Assembly: GCA_001643675.2 (NCBI GenBank)
Contig: LSRY02000004.1
Span: 1,166,001-1,230,000 of the forward strand
From: Monocercomonoides exilis
Taxonomy: Eukaryota > Preaxostyla > Oxymonadida > Polymastigidae
Length of the DNA stretch: 64,000 nt
Direction: 5' to 3'
Positions within the stretch are counted from its first letter, which is position 1. The number at the start of each line of letters is the position of its first letter. Shown here one piece after another: positions 46,612 to 58,429 of the stretch. Both the position numbers and the translations under genes were made by a program. The notes below the pieces were generated by a model, which saw only the letters and a program-made list of their open reading frames with translations, did not search any database and was not told the DNA's origin.

Positions 46612-47516
46612 GTGAACAGGAACAAGACTTCACAAGATAGATCCAACTCCCATGTTGGAAAGGCAATTCTGGCTGTCATTGTGAATGACTGTTGTGAAGA
46701 TGAAGGAACAGGAGGAAAGCGGGGAGCTGTAATGGTGCGCAGAGGAGCCGATGTCTTGATTGACAAATATCTGGGAGTTCCAATAGAATATGATGAAGGT
46801 GACTTTGTTGAAGTCGAGATCGGGGTTGGGGTCTGTGTGGGAGAAGTCAAACTCGCAGATTGACGTGTTTCAAGCGAAAGAATGCTGAGTGAAGCCGAAG
46901 GAAAAGAGGGACTCGTTGATTTGGGCGGGGATGGAGGAGCATCGGAGAAAGAGTTCCTTTCCCCTGAATACATGATTCAAGACGAAGTTGAAGTTGAGGA
47001 TGCATTCGGACAAGTGCGGCTACGACTTCTCGCAGTTGAGGAACACTATTGCAACTCTGCCCTCGGAAGACTCTTCGCTCACTTAACTGGTGAACACGTA
47101 CGCCTTAGAAGCGCAGTCAAAGGCACATCACCTTTCCATATTAACACAAGAGCTGCTCAGTTGGATGAGCGCACAATGTTGGTATTATTGGAGGAGTGAA
47201 AACCGATTATTGTTCTTTGATCTGGGGCAGACAAGCCAGCCAGAGAAGCGGAGCCATCCAGAGCAGATGGGCAGATAGCCACGAGGGAATTGCTAGGGAG
47301 CCAAGAGGTGGAGACTGAGAGGAATTCAAGTTTAGCTGAAGTGGATGCAGAAAAGGATTCGATAATGATGAAGAGGCGAGGGAGTAGCTTTCGAGAGACG
47401 TACGCTCTTCTGCCACATCAACCATTGCATTCGAAAAGCTTTTTTGTTAAGCCCGTATGGAAAAGGAGCGTCGCGACAAAAGGAGAGGAGCATCAGGTGT
47501 GGATATCTGGATGAAG
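46612..47516 (+). pseudogene. Hypothetical protein, in-frame stops
   Basis: One frame runs from 46612 to 47199 with a single TGA at 46861-46863. Before it: GKAILAVIVNDCCEDEG, GGKRGAVMVRRGADVLIDKYLGVPIEYDEGDFVEVEIGVGVCVGEVKLAD. After it: SPEYMIQDEVEVEDAFGQVRLRLLAVEEHYCNSALGRLFAHLTGEHVRLRS, up to TGA at 47197-47199. A further piece (47290-47514) is in another frame. GC content is higher than in the surroundings. No family is recognised. The stops suggest decay or unrecognised introns. Confidence 0.35.
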
Positions 47517-47519
47517 GAT

Positions 47520-48165
47520 AAGAGACGAGGAAGAAATGTGGAGAATCAACGGATAAACGAAGGGAGGAAAATAAAATGAAGATGTTCGTGTGACAAAAGC
47601 ATTTTTAGTGTTAAAAACAAAAATTTGCGAATTTCTATTTAATTTTTATTATTCTCTTTGTTATTTTTCTATATCTTTGTTTGATCAATTTATAAGAATA
47701 ACTAATTTTAAGAATTTTTTGTTTCTAAACAAAAACAAACCAAACCGTTGTATATCTGATAAATATAATGTGTTTCTATTTTGTTTTTCCATTTGTGTTT
47801 TTGATATTGTTAATTTTTAACAAATGTTTTAAGATCTTCAATATCAATTTGAAATTTTCTTTGTAATAACATCATAAAACTATTTTTTATAAGAAATTGA
47901 TAAAATACGTATTGTTATAATTATTATCATGTTTTAATAACGTTTGAACGAGTATTTCGTTCTGTTTGCTTCAGTTTTGATATTTTTTGAATTAGAATAA
48001 TATGTTTTTTTCTAAATTTATAATAAAAATAATGAGAAACAAATTTTTATCAACAAATAAATAATTATTATTATTTTTTAAGCAATCAATTATCATGATC
48101 ATCATTTTCAATTTTCTTTTCAACCCCACCCTTAATGAAAAAATATATTGATCAAACTTCGTAAA
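47520..48165. other. AT-rich non-coding region at the right end of element D
   Basis: Poly-A/T tracts only, leading to the inverted TIR at 48166-48192. Confidence 0.5.
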
Positions 48166-48220
48166 TTTTTATGATATCAAAAAAAATCACCCATATATAT
48201 TATTCCAAAAACATTAATAA

Positions 48221-49078
48221 ATGTCACACATTGTATCATTTAATGGAGAAAAAACAGAATTTATTAAGATTTTTTGCAATAGTGGAAAAACAATGCAATG
48301 GCTTCACGACAATGTAGTTAACACTGTAAGAAGATGCCCTATTGCAAATTGTCGTTCATTGATGATTTTAATTAGAGGAAGTGAAGGATAATGGTTCTTC
48401 AGATGCAGCAAATGCAGAAAAGAAGCTTCTTACAGGACAGGAACTCCGTTTTCAAAATCGAGGCTTTCAATTTCAAATCTTATTCTGATCCTTTTCTTCT
48501 TTCACAATCATCTCAATATAAAACAAACATCATCTCTAACTTCATGCGAAAGGCATAGCGTTTCTAATTATTATTGCATTTGCCGAAGAACATATTCTCA
48601 GATGATTGGTGGAATTCAAACACACGTTGGAGGTCCTGGCCGCATTGAAGAAATTGAAGAAGCTGTTTGGAGAAGGCGAAAATACAAGAAAGGTTTTTTT
48701 TCAAATGAAACGTTATTTCAAACAAATTCAAATCCAATCACATGTGCTTGCACAAATCATATTGAAGCATTGTGGGCTGCACTTAGAAAGGACATGCCTT
48801 CACATGGAGTGAGAATAAATAGAATGCAAGAATTTATCTATTCATTTTTGTTTTTCAGAAATCGAAAAGTTGATTTTTCCATTTTTGTGTCGAATGTGAT
48901 GAAACACAGTGATGAAGAATACAAAGCATTTGGGGATGAAGCTTTTGGGTCAGAAGAAGAGGAAGAAGAGGCTGGAGCTGAAATGCTACACGAAGAAGAA
49001 TCTTCAGAATCAGATTATGAACTTGAAACAGATACGTCATCAGATGGAGCTGGGAATGGAGCTGATGCATTTGAATAA
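48221..49078 (+). pseudogene. Merlin/IS1595 (ISXO2-like) transposase relic
   Basis: From ATG 48221 the reading gives a zinc-ribbon-like N-terminus (CPIANCRSLM...FFRCSKCRKEASYRTGTPF) broken by one TAA near 48390. It is followed by HVGGPGRIEEIEEAVWRRRKYKKG, the first catalytic block of ISXO2/Merlin transposases (usually IGGPGxxVEIDExxxGRRKYxxG). It then jumps directly to NPITCACTNHIEALWAALRKDMPSHGVR...MQEFIYSFLFFRNR, the last conserved block. About 80-100 residues with the second catalytic Asp are missing, and the first Asp reads Glu (EIEEAVW). A novel acidic tail (EEEEEEAGAEM...ETDTSSDGAGNGADAFE) follows. The protein cannot be an active transposase. It lies between the right end of D and a D-type MITE. 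Confidence 0.75.
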
Positions 49079-49155
49079 AGGGCTGATAAATAAATACAAA
49101 AATTTTCACATATCATTCTTCTTAAAATAGAAAAGCAGCATGCTCTCAAAATTTT

Positions 49156-49180
49156 TGTTTGTTTGTTTGTTTGTTTGTTT
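49156..49180. repeat. (GTTT)n microsatellite
   Basis: Six GTTT units. Confidence 0.9.
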
Positions 49181-49382
49181 AATAAAGATTTGTGTGGTGG
49201 CCTATGAGTACCATTTGCACATTTGAAAAGTGAATGTGTGCGCTTAAAAGATAAATCACAAAGAATCCAACGATGAAGGTTATATTTAATCATATACAAA
49301 AGAGTTTGATTTCGTTCTGATCAAACCAACAACAATTCATTTCATTGAATTGGATAAAAATTTGATGAATAGTTGAACATAT

Positions 49383-49637
49383 GGGTGATTATTTTTGATA
49401 TCATAATTTTTTTCGGAGTGTTGTTTTTTCAAATGTTTAATTTCTTTTGAGATGAATTATTTATAAAAAAGTTTAATACAATACAATTGTTAAAAATGTC
49501 AATGCTTCTGATAATATTCATGAAAAAATTATTTTTGAATGGAATTATTTCTTTTTTGAACTCATTAATCAGCACTTGAAGTGAATTCTTAACCGAAAAT
49601 TTTGATGGAAGAAATATGATTTCAAAAATAATCACCC
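49383..49637. mobile_element. D-type MITE, 255 bp
   Basis: Ends GGGTGATTATTTTTGATATC and its inverse (one mismatch in 22), flanked by ATAT on both sides (49379-49382 and 49638-49641). No coding capacity. Its ends match those of element D. Confidence 0.85.
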
Positions 49638-49955
49638 ATATTGAAAAATATCCCATGTGTTCAAAATTGAAAATTTAAAAATATCTATTTCTGCATTCCG
49701 AGTGGAATATAAAAGGGGAAATTTGGTGCTTTTTTGAACTTTGAAAAAAGTGATTAATTGGTGATAATTTGTTCATTTCGATGGCACATACCTCATTACT
49801 GCATTGAACATAAGGATGTTAAATTTAGCACTCATTTTAAAAGTTATCTGGAAGCTTTCCTTGTAAAAAAATGATTTTTTCTGTTATTTCAGAGTGTTTG
49901 CTGGTTTCAGTGAATGTTTCAAATGAATTGTGTTGAGAAATAATTTGAGATATCA

Positions 49956-50281
49956 GGATGAATTTGTAATTAGTTGCTTTCTTGAGTGGGTTGTTCAAGC
50001 TGAATGAAGATTGGGAGGGAATCATGCTTTCAACAATACACAGTTTTTTGATGATTGGGCTCACGATAATTGAACGCATGAGAGACCTTATCAAGGCAAC
50101 AATGGACAACATTGTTTATCGAGCATTGAGAGAGATTCTATTCCAAAAGGCTATGAGGCTAAGTGAAGATGGACAAAGCTCGAGATGGCAAAAGAAGATT
50201 GATGCAATATGCGATATCAAGCTCATGCGGAATTTTGAATTCATTTCAAAACATTTATCGTTAAATTGTGATGCCTTTTGA
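49956..50281 (+). CDS. Small hypothetical helical protein
   Basis: About 100 residues: LSGLFKLNEDWEGIMLSTIHSFLMIGLTIIERMRDLIKATMDNIVYRALREILFQKAMRLSEDGQSSRWQKKIDAI, ending in TGA at 50279-50281. There is no ATG near the upstream edge, so it would need an upstream exon or a start at the internal ATG about 50023. Amphipathic helices, no recognised family. Ends 80 bp before element E. Confidence 0.35.
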
Positions 50282-51089
50282 TGTGTATTTATCTGTGAAG
50301 ACGTTTGTTGGATTTTGTTGAAAGTCATCATTTTTGGTTGTTTTGTTGATAATCATTAATAGGGTGATTTATAAACCCGAACATTTTTATGAACCCGGTT
50401 ATTATTTTTTGTTTGTTGAAACAGAATGAACACAACATTAAAATACAAATAACAAACTTTTAAATAGGTCTTTGTGACAAGGAAAAATAAAGCGATACAT
50501 GTCGGTCGAAAGACAAAACCAGTGTCGAATAGTTTATTTTTTTTGATGAGAATTTTGAATTCAAAATGAATATAATATTTCCAATAATTTTCTGCTTGTG
50601 TCTGAATTTTTTTCTGACTTGAAAATTCGATCAAAATACGTTTTTGAATTAACAAATATTGAAATAAACTATATGGAAAAATCTTTTATAATGAAAAGTT
50701 AATCAAGAAAGCTGAAAACAAGAATTGCATGTTTTTTTCAACAAACAAAACTTATTTTTTAACTTCGGAAGATGAAACGAAAACATGAAAACGTTTTGTT
50801 ATCAAAAAACAAAAGTAAAAAAATGAAATACAAATATATTTAATAAATCTTTGAAAATATACTGTTCAAGTTCAGACAATCGAAAAATAAAAAATTCAAA
50901 ATGTTGAAGCAATGCTGTTTGAATTTGCTTTCAACTGTCTGTTCCATTATTTGTTAATCCAACAGTGATCTTTATTTCCAACTGCCTGTGGACTAAATGG
51001 AGTTGTTTTTTATATAATTGAAAAAGCTTATTTCAAATACAAATGAAAGTTCATGAGCAAAAGCAAAAATTGATGGAAAAAGCATTTCT

Positions 51090-51579
51090 TTAACATAAGG
51101 AACAAGAAGAAAATGGAATGAGTAAGGAAGGCTGATTGTTTTTTGTTGAAATAGCAGAATTTGATAAAAGCGAAGCCTGAGAAGATGGTGAAATGAACAC
51201 AGGAAGTTGAATGGGAGGATACGAAGGAGGAATCCATGTTGAGCGATGAGGTGAAAATGCTGGTGATGGAAAGATCGATCTCATTGGCTGGTTGCCTTGT
51301 GCATTTGCTGTTTGCTGAGTGTTGTCTGTGATAGAATCAAGAATAGGAACTTCGCGTGTGGCAGAAGGAGCAGCTATTCGATAAAGCGTTGACTGAGAAG
51401 CAGAAGGAGATAGAAGCACAGCAGGAGCATCAGAAGATTCCCTCTTTAAAGATTAATCGTTTGCACTTTCTGTGCTTTCTTTTTCTTCATCTTCTTTTAA
51501 TGCAAATTCTTTTTTTCTCTCTTTCTCTCTTTCCTTTTTTCTCTCCCTCTCTCTCTCTCTCTCTCTCTTTCTCTTTCTC

Positions 51580-51622
<43 letters not shown>

Positions 51623-51683
51623 CCCTCTCCCTCTCTTTTATTCTCTTTCTCTTTCTCTTTCTCTTTCTCTCTTTCTGTCTCTT

Positions 51684-51740
<57 letters not shown>

Positions 51741-53353
51741 TTGAAAACTCGTATGCACCTCAATCTCTGCCATCGTCTTCAACGAAGCCACTGTCAACCC
51801 CAGCGCCTCCAGCAGCTTCTCATTCATCAGCCGCTGCGGCCTCTTTCGATAGCTTGTATCGAATCTCAGCAAACTTCTTCTCGTCCTGCAGCCTTTGAAC
51901 TTCTTCTTTCTGTTCAGATTTGATTAGCTTCTTCTCGGCTTCTTCCTGCTATTGATTCTCATAGAGTTTCTTCTTCTCATACTTCCGCTTTGGCTATTCT
52001 TGAACCACCATTCTCTTTTGCTCGTCCCTCAGAATCTTCCCAATCGTAATGTTTTCTTCACATTCCTTTTCCAGCTCCAATCATCTCTGTTGCCATAACT
52101 CTTCAATCTCCAACTGCTTCTGCTTCGTTGTAATTGCTGCATCTCTCAACCTCTCTTGTTCTTTATCTCGCTGCACCTGAATCTCTCTTTCTCTCTCTTC
52201 CTTCCCAACTCCCTTATTCACTCGACACGCTGCGAGCTGACACAGTCTTTCGTTTTTTTTGAATTTTGTCCTTCTTTCGAATAATATGATTTCCACCTCT
52301 ATCGTTTTTGTTTTTCCTTTTTTCTTCTCATTGCAATCATTATCAATCATCCTTATTTGCATGAAATAATCTGTTGCCTTTCCTTTAGAACAATTCTTCC
52401 CCTCCATTTCCAAATTCCTCTTGTTAATTCTGTAGTGCTCATTCATTGCGATGCTCCAGATCTCCGCAAAGGACTCCTTCACTCTGATTCTTTCGCTCTC
52501 ATCCAGTTTCTCCTGCACCAACGCACGCAGATAAAAACCACCTCCTTCATGAAGAGCAAACTGCAGCTCCTCCGCTTCTGGCTGATGTGCAACAAGCTTT
52601 TGCTCTCTCGCGTCATTCTCACTCTTTTCGGTTCATTCTGGATTGCATACTGCCACAATCACTATATACGCATCGATGCCTCTTTTCACACAATGGCAAT
52701 TGTCCCCGGCATTCAAAGTTTCGTCCAATCGATGTTTGCATGTCAGCTGAAGGTGAAATAAAAGACGTTTGCAAAAAGATATGAACATCGTGTGGTGTGA
52801 AAGAAGTTACAACATTTGAAATTGTTGTGACGTGCGATGAAGCTTGAGAAAGCGAAGAGGCAGAAGCTGATGAAGCTGAGGATGCAAAAATACTGCTGTT
52901 TTGAGGTGAATTCATCTGAGAAGAAGGTTGTGTGTTTTGTCGAGTTGATTCTGTATTAGCTATCAGTTGCTGTTGCAGCTGATGATGAAACAATTGCATG
53001 TTTTGGAGTCGGTTTTGAAACTGAAAAAGCACATTTTGAAGTTGCAGCTTCAAAAAAGGCAAGAAATAGGAGCTGAACAAAGTGAAGTTCTGGGATGTGA
53101 TGGAGGTGTTGGAGGAGAAAGAAGAAAGAGAAAGATGAGGAAGAAGAAAAAGAGAAAGAAGAGAAAAAGAGTGAAGAAAACAAAGAAGGCGAATATGATA
53201 ACAGCCATAAAGAAAATATGTGCATATAACTTCATTTGTTGGAGAAGCGCAAATGACAACAATTTCAGCGAACACGATAAAAAATGCAGTGAAGATGATG
53301 AAAGCGATGAGTGGGAAGAAGAAGAAGAAGTTTTTTTGATCATTTATCTTCAT
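51090..53353 (-). pseudogene. Element C gene: Gln/Ser-rich helical protein (decayed)
   Basis: Minus strand. The 5' part (53353-52619) has hydrophobic stretches, then a Gln/Ser-rich region (LQNMQLFHHQLQQQLIANTES, SSASSASASSLSQASSH). In another frame follow AHQPEAEELQFALHEGGFYLRALVQEKLDESERIRVKESFAEIWSIAMNEHYRINKRNLEMEGKN (52590-52400) and a coiled coil (EEREREIQVQRDKEQERLRDAA, about 52170). After a simple repeat comes the C-terminal NQPMRSIFPSPAFSPHRS...ISPSSQASLLSNSAISTKNNQPS. The order is the same as in element B, with many stops. What is conserved between B and C is most likely the ancestral protein: KES.AE.W.I.MN.H.R.NKRNLE. No known family; not a recognisable transposase. Confidence 0.5.
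51525..51745. repeat. Compound microsatellite (CT)n / (CTAT)n
   Basis: Blocks of CT and CTTT repeats surround a clean CTAT run at about 51581-51622. It interrupts the minus-strand gene of element C and is absent from the equivalent place in B. Confidence 0.95.
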
Positions 53354-53819
53354 GTTGTTTTCCTATTATTTCTTTTTGTTCTTCTTCAACTTTTTCTTTT
53401 CACCTTTTTTCTTTTCCCTTTTTTTCTCTCTTTTCATCTTTCTCCTCCTCTTCTTCTTCTTTATCTTCTTCTTCCTTTTTCATTTCCTCATATTTTTCTA
53501 TTTAAATGAAAAAATTTAAAACACATACAGGTTCAATGATTTTTGCAAATTATCACTTTTAATTTCCAATCAATATAAACCGCAAACAATTCTGTCAAAC
53601 TTCTAACATTGCTCATCATATTTAATAATAAAATTAATATACTTTGTCAAACCTTTTTCATGTGTAAACCGGCTATTTCCACAAATTTGAAGTTTGTTAA
53701 CGAAAGAAAAAATTAAATATTGTCATGGAATGCAATCAAATAATTTTTTAAATAATAACGTTAATAACATCAATATCTGAAAGCAGAAGCAGTGTTCAAC
53801 AAAATATGGTTTTGGACAA

Positions 53820-53905
53820 TTCGCAATGAAGCGAATCTACGAACGCAAGGAGCAGGTTTGCTCCTCAATAATGAGTGTAAATATAATTTATGGGAGGTTT
53901 AAGAT
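53820..53905 (+). repeat. DIRS left inverted terminal repeat
   Basis: CAGGTTTGCTCC...ATAATGAGTGTAAATATAATTTATGGG matches the reverse complement of 59341-59426. The outermost bases (TTCGCAATGAAGCG) are specific to this end and are copied in the internal complementary region. Confidence 0.85.
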
Positions 53906-54696
53906 CCAACTTCTCCAATTCTTAAATTCAAGAAGATCTTTATTGTCCGCAATAATTAAGAAACAACAGCCTGTTTTGAAAAAATCCAGAGACGGCGATG
54001 GAGAAGTATTAGATCTATTTTTGAAACTGAAATAAGCGAAAATTTCTATTGAAGAATTTTCCTGGATCGGAGTGCGTAATACACCATTCGGAACAAAATA
54101 CTGCGTGCAGTTGATAAAATTGAAAGGAAAGCCGTACATTGTTAAGAGACAATATCAAAAACAGAAGCTACAATATATTGAAAGATTATTTTTGAAAATA
54201 TTGCAGCATTGTGCATCGAGATCATATTTCACAGTAGAAGCCACGATAATTTATCAGATACATAAACAAAAATGAAGATATGAATTTCAACAAACTTTTT
54301 CAATAGAACGAAACAACAAATATCGTGAGAATTTATTAGGAACAAGATCCGCGAAGTATCGCAAGATGCAGTTAAATTGAAAAAATAATAATAATAATAA
54401 ATTGCTTGATATTACTAGAATTAAAGAGGATAAATGCACACACTGCAGCGAGATTACTATTGAGGAAGGATTAAATAACTATAAAGAGATAATTATTTAT
54501 TATAAAGCTTCGATTTTCCATAAGATAGTTTCATAAATATAACTTTTCAAGTATTCGCGATATTGAGAAAGAAATATTTGAAATTGTTTCATTGTAAGAC
54601 AATACTTCAAGGATTGTTAAAACAACCGCGCTATACCGCGAGACAGAGAAAGAAGAGAGAGTAGAGAGAGAAGAGACAACAACGCATTGCAGCGAG
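53906..54696 (+). other. DIRS 5' region, possible gag remnant
   Basis: Short plus-strand frames (53826-54035, 54072-54275) with basic and hydrophobic residues (IIKKQQPVLKKSRDGDGEV; YIVKRQYQKQKLQYIERLFLKILQ). The position fits a gag-like first ORF, but no motif is identifiable. Confidence 0.3.
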
Positions 54697-57075
54697 ATGA
54701 ATGCACGACGAGCAACCGTAGCTCCGTGCGAGATGCGATCAGGGACGGAAATGCAGAAACAACAGGTGAATGTCAGAGGGACTCTGAACTCGTCAGACCA
54801 AAGAAAGGAGAGAGAACGAGAAATCACAGGGGACTCTGCGAGAGAGATATCGATAGAAGATGTGGGACACGAAACAACGAGAACAGAAGGAGACTCCGAA
54901 TATCCCCGAGTGACGGGACAGAAGAGCGAGAGGGAGAACGGGAAGATAGTTTGGAAAACTTTTGGGACTGTTATCGAGTCCCCAATTTGGAGCGCACTGG
55001 AAGTGAGCTCGAAGATAATTTTTGCAGATACACACACAACGGGAGATGAATACGCACAGATACAGTTTGGCCATAAGACGCTAGGAGTGAAGAGGAGTGC
55101 AGCGAGTGGACCACCAAAGGAGCCACTTCCAGGGAGACTGGTGAACAGGCTGAGCGAGTGGAAGAAGATTGGGGGGGACAAACTAGTGAGCCGTGGTATA
55201 AAAGCTCGGTGGAGAAGTCCCCAGTCCCCAATCTCACTGGAGGAGAGAAAACACAGACAAGAGTTTCGGGGAACAACGGAGATGATGAACAATTATTTAT
55301 CCCTCTTGGAGGAGGAATTGAAGGAAGGAGTGGTGAAACCCATTCATGAGTCGGAGGTGAAGTGGTTCAATCCGACATTCATGTTTCGAAAGAAGAACGG
55401 AAAGTGGAGAAAGATCCTGGGTTGCAGAGCTCTAAACGAGGAAGTGCAGGGAAAACATTTCAAGATGGATTCCCAGGAGACAGTGGTGGAACTCCTGGAG
55501 GAGAACGATTGGATGACCACTCTGGACATATCGAGTGCATGCCAAAATGTCAAAGTGAACGAGCAACTCATCCCCTATCTGTGCTTCAGCTTTCAAAGTC
55601 ATTGTTTCGCTAATGTTGGGATGCCATTTGGAGCGAAAGATGCGCCCAGAATATTTACAAAAATAATGAGACGGGCGACGTCATATATCAGAGAAAAGTG
55701 GAAAGTGAAGCAAGAAATTTATCTGGACGACATTCTCCTCATGCATCCAGATAGGGATACACTGAGATTAATCACACAAGAAATAGCCCAGTTCCTGAGG
55801 AATCTGGGCTGGATTCTGTCAGAGGAAAAACTGAAATAGGAGCCCATAAGGAGTGCGGAATTTCGGAGATGGCTTTGAAACTCGGAGAAGATGGAATTGA
55901 CGCTCCAAGAGACGAAAAGAATGCTGCTGCTAGAAGAAGTGCGAATTTGGATAGCATATGCAAAGATGAGAAGGAGACAGAAAACAAGGGACTTAGCAGC
56001 ACTCCTTGGAAGGTTGAAGTTTTTGAGACGGCAACACCCACCAGCGAGTTTGTGGTTGAAGAGTATGCAATATGTGCTGAGGCAAGCGATAGCCCGCGGG
56101 GGCTGGAAGGGAACGGTAATAGCCAACCCAATGATACTGGGAGAATTAACACATTGGAGAAAGATCCTGCCAGAGAACAGACCGAGGTGTCTGAAGAGAA
56201 GGAGTAGTTCAGAAGAACTAACAACGGACGCGTCAGAGCTGGGATGGGGTGCAGTGTTAACAATACCGAGGGAGAACAAAGAGGAGAAGATATATGTCCA
56301 CGGAAGTTGGACCCTCCAGGAGAGCGTGCTTGCAATCAACGAGAAGGAGTCCAGAGCAGTGTTGAGGACTTTAGAGAAAAAGGGAGCATGGCTGCAACAA
56401 CAGAAGATAGATCATATTCGTTTGAGGACAGACAATATGTCCACGAGATGGACGATTCAGAAGAAGAGGGGAGCGCCATCGCTCATTCCAACACTGAGAG
56501 CTTTGGAGAAGAAACTGAACAGCCTGGACATTATGATACAAACGGAACATCTCCCTGGAGAACAGAACACGGAAGCAGATGCACTCAGCCGGATGGCGAA
56601 AAAGCCGAACAATGCACTGAGGGGGAAGAAAGTCGCAGAGATATTCCTAACAATCTCACTGAGAATACCAGATACAATTTTTGAACAGATTGCTCCGGTG
56701 CACTGTGGAAGTACTTGGAGACTATCCCCTCTGAGAAGGAAGAGAAAGAAAGAAACACAAGAAAACGAGATAGCGCTAGTCCACACGTTCCTGAGAAATA
56801 TTGGACGGGTGTTGAAAGAGAAGATGAACGATGCTCAGAGGAATCTGACGATTCTGATTCTGCCAGCCTGGCGGGGGCAGACCTGGACCCCGCTGCTGCA
56901 GCCTGGGAATTCGATAAGAACCCTGGGGACCTTTCAGGAGTGCATGATACCGGGAGCGAAGATGAGAAGGGAAGGCTGGAAGCTTCCCCCAGGAGAGGTG
57001 ATATGCGTTATACTGGTGAGGAAAATATCCCAGGAAGGGACCTCTTTTTCACATGGGGAGAATACGTTGGAGTGA
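54697..57075 (+). pseudogene. DIRS reverse transcriptase-RNase H polyprotein (two stops)
   Basis: A single frame interrupted by TAG at 55837-55839 and TGA at 55876-55878. Reverse transcriptase: WFNPTFMFRKKNGKWRKILGCRALN, MTTLDISSACQNVKV, GMPFGAKDAPRIFTK and the catalytic IYLDDILLM box (YLDD at 55720-55731). A connecting helical domain (LLGRLKFLRRQHPPASLW) follows, then RNase H with LTTDASELGWGAVL (Asp 56227-56229), INEKESRAV, LRTDNMSTRWTI and EADALSRMAKK. Order and motifs are those of DIRS/Ngaro-type elements rather than LTR elements. After the RNase H the frame continues to 57075 into a Ser/Arg/Gly-rich part. It would have copied element RNA into DNA; the stops make it defective. Confidence 0.9.
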
Positions 57076-57099
57076 AGGATATATCAGCAGCAAGGGAAA

Positions 57100-57770
57100 C
57101 GTAGAGAGCACTGCGAAAATATAAACAATTTTTGGATAGAGAAAGAATAGATGAAAAAGACCCCCTCATCGTGAAATATGCCAAGTGAATTATGGCAGAA
57201 TTTATTGAGAACCAATCGAATACGAATCATTCAAATGGAGAGATTAACAAAGCTGAACGAAAAGAATTTGAGGCTATTTACCTTTTCTGAGAAATTAAGA
57301 CGAATGGGAAAGATATTGATTCATCTCCTTTAACTCTCGTTAGAGATAAGCCGAGAAGTGGAAAACAATACAAATCAATGTGGGTTTTAACAGCTATTGC
57401 AAAATGGGGAGAAGCCACGTACAACGCAAACGATACGCAAACACTCCAGAGGAGAGCCCCCATTCTCACCATGATTTTTGGAGAGTTAGGCCTGTAGAGC
57501 TGGAAAGAATGAGAAAGGAGTGTTCTATTTTGAAAGAAGATACGATATTAATAGAAGTGCAGATAAAGATAACATTAAGGAAGACTATAAAAATCGATAT
57601 TAACAAACATTCAAACACACTCAAAGATGCAGAAATCAATCTGCGATTTTGCAAAGAATAGAAGAAGAGTTAGTGGCTATCCTGAGAGAGAAGGAAACAC
57701 ACGACACTTTGACAGTGTTCTCGATTCGAAATAAAGTTACAATACACATATCAAGACGATAAGGAACGGA
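57100..57770 (+). pseudogene. DIRS tyrosine recombinase (degraded)
   Basis: Two frames join near 57477. The first (57110-57477) gives YKQFLDRERIDEKDP and YKSMWVLTAIAKWGEATYNANDTQTLQRRAPILTMIFG. The second (57470-57661) gives RVRPVELERMRKECSILKEDTILIEVQIKI...KIDINKHSN. Joined, they follow the plan of tyrosine recombinases: a helix, G.R..EL with the first catalytic Arg, a beta hairpin, then, further on, TVFSIRNKVTIHIS (about 57710-57750) in the place of the second motif, where the expected HxxR reads FSIR. The final Tyr could not be placed. Stops and frameshifts make it non-functional. In intact DIRS elements this enzyme inserts the circular DNA. Confidence 0.6.
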
Positions 57771-58429
57771 TTGGAAAGCGAGCAACACGCACGCAAGAGG
57801 GGAGCCAGGATCAAGAGTGGACCAATAAATTTAAGACATTTAACCTGCTCAAGAGATGCAATGGATCCGGTTGACGATCGACTTCCAAGAACCCCCTCAT
57901 GGAGATGAAGAAAAGTTGGATATAAATAGAGAAAGGAAGGATATGAGAATTGAGATAGCAAATTCAGAGATGAAAAATTGCACTGAAAATATATCAGATG
58001 CTGGGGGAGAAGAAGATAGGAGTAAATGAATAAAGTTAAAGAGACTAGGCTTACCGAGTTGGGAAGAGAGAAAGCAAAGAGAAATAACTCAATCACAACA
58101 CAACTTATCCCGACCACACAAGCGTGGGAGAGCACCCCTTATAATTCCCAGCAGCTCAATCGAGCTGACTGGAAGCAAACACACTGCCTCACAGAGATAG
58201 AAGGCCACAGATTGGATGAAGCAGGGTGTGAGAGATCTAGGTTGGATGATGAAGAACTCAGACGAATCGAATTACCGGCTAGGAAGGACTCAGACGCACC
58301 TTGAGAAAGAAAGGGAGTGGATCCAGGGGCTGCACCTTCATCCGCAGGCTCTCCAAACATCCGCCGCACGATGGCGTGCTAGGCAGGAGGGTTTAAGATC
58401 AGAGGAGAAAAAAGAGTATGGGATTTCAG

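Larger units (their letters stand above)
25942..48192. mobile_element. Element D: putative 22 kb TIR-bounded region
   Basis: GGGTGATTTTTTTTGATATC at 25942 is repeated as its exact inverse at 48166-48192, with identity over about 27 bp. A MITE with nearly the same ends sits at 49383-49637, so these are genuine ends of one family. The flanks do not match (ACTT on the left, ATAT on the right), so the two ends may instead belong to different insertions or to a rearranged element. The contents are a beta-helix fragment just inside the left end, minus-strand genes, the USP-DDE gene with 1.2 kb inverted repeats, and plus-strand genes. No polymerase B, integrase or packaging ATPase is seen, so there is no support for a Maverick/Polinton. 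Confidence 0.4.

Noticed and set aside
25942-48192. Maverick/Polinton
   Set aside because: Size fits, but no protein-primed polymerase, retroviral-type integrase, packaging ATPase, maturation protease or capsid genes were recognised, and flanks do not form a target duplication.
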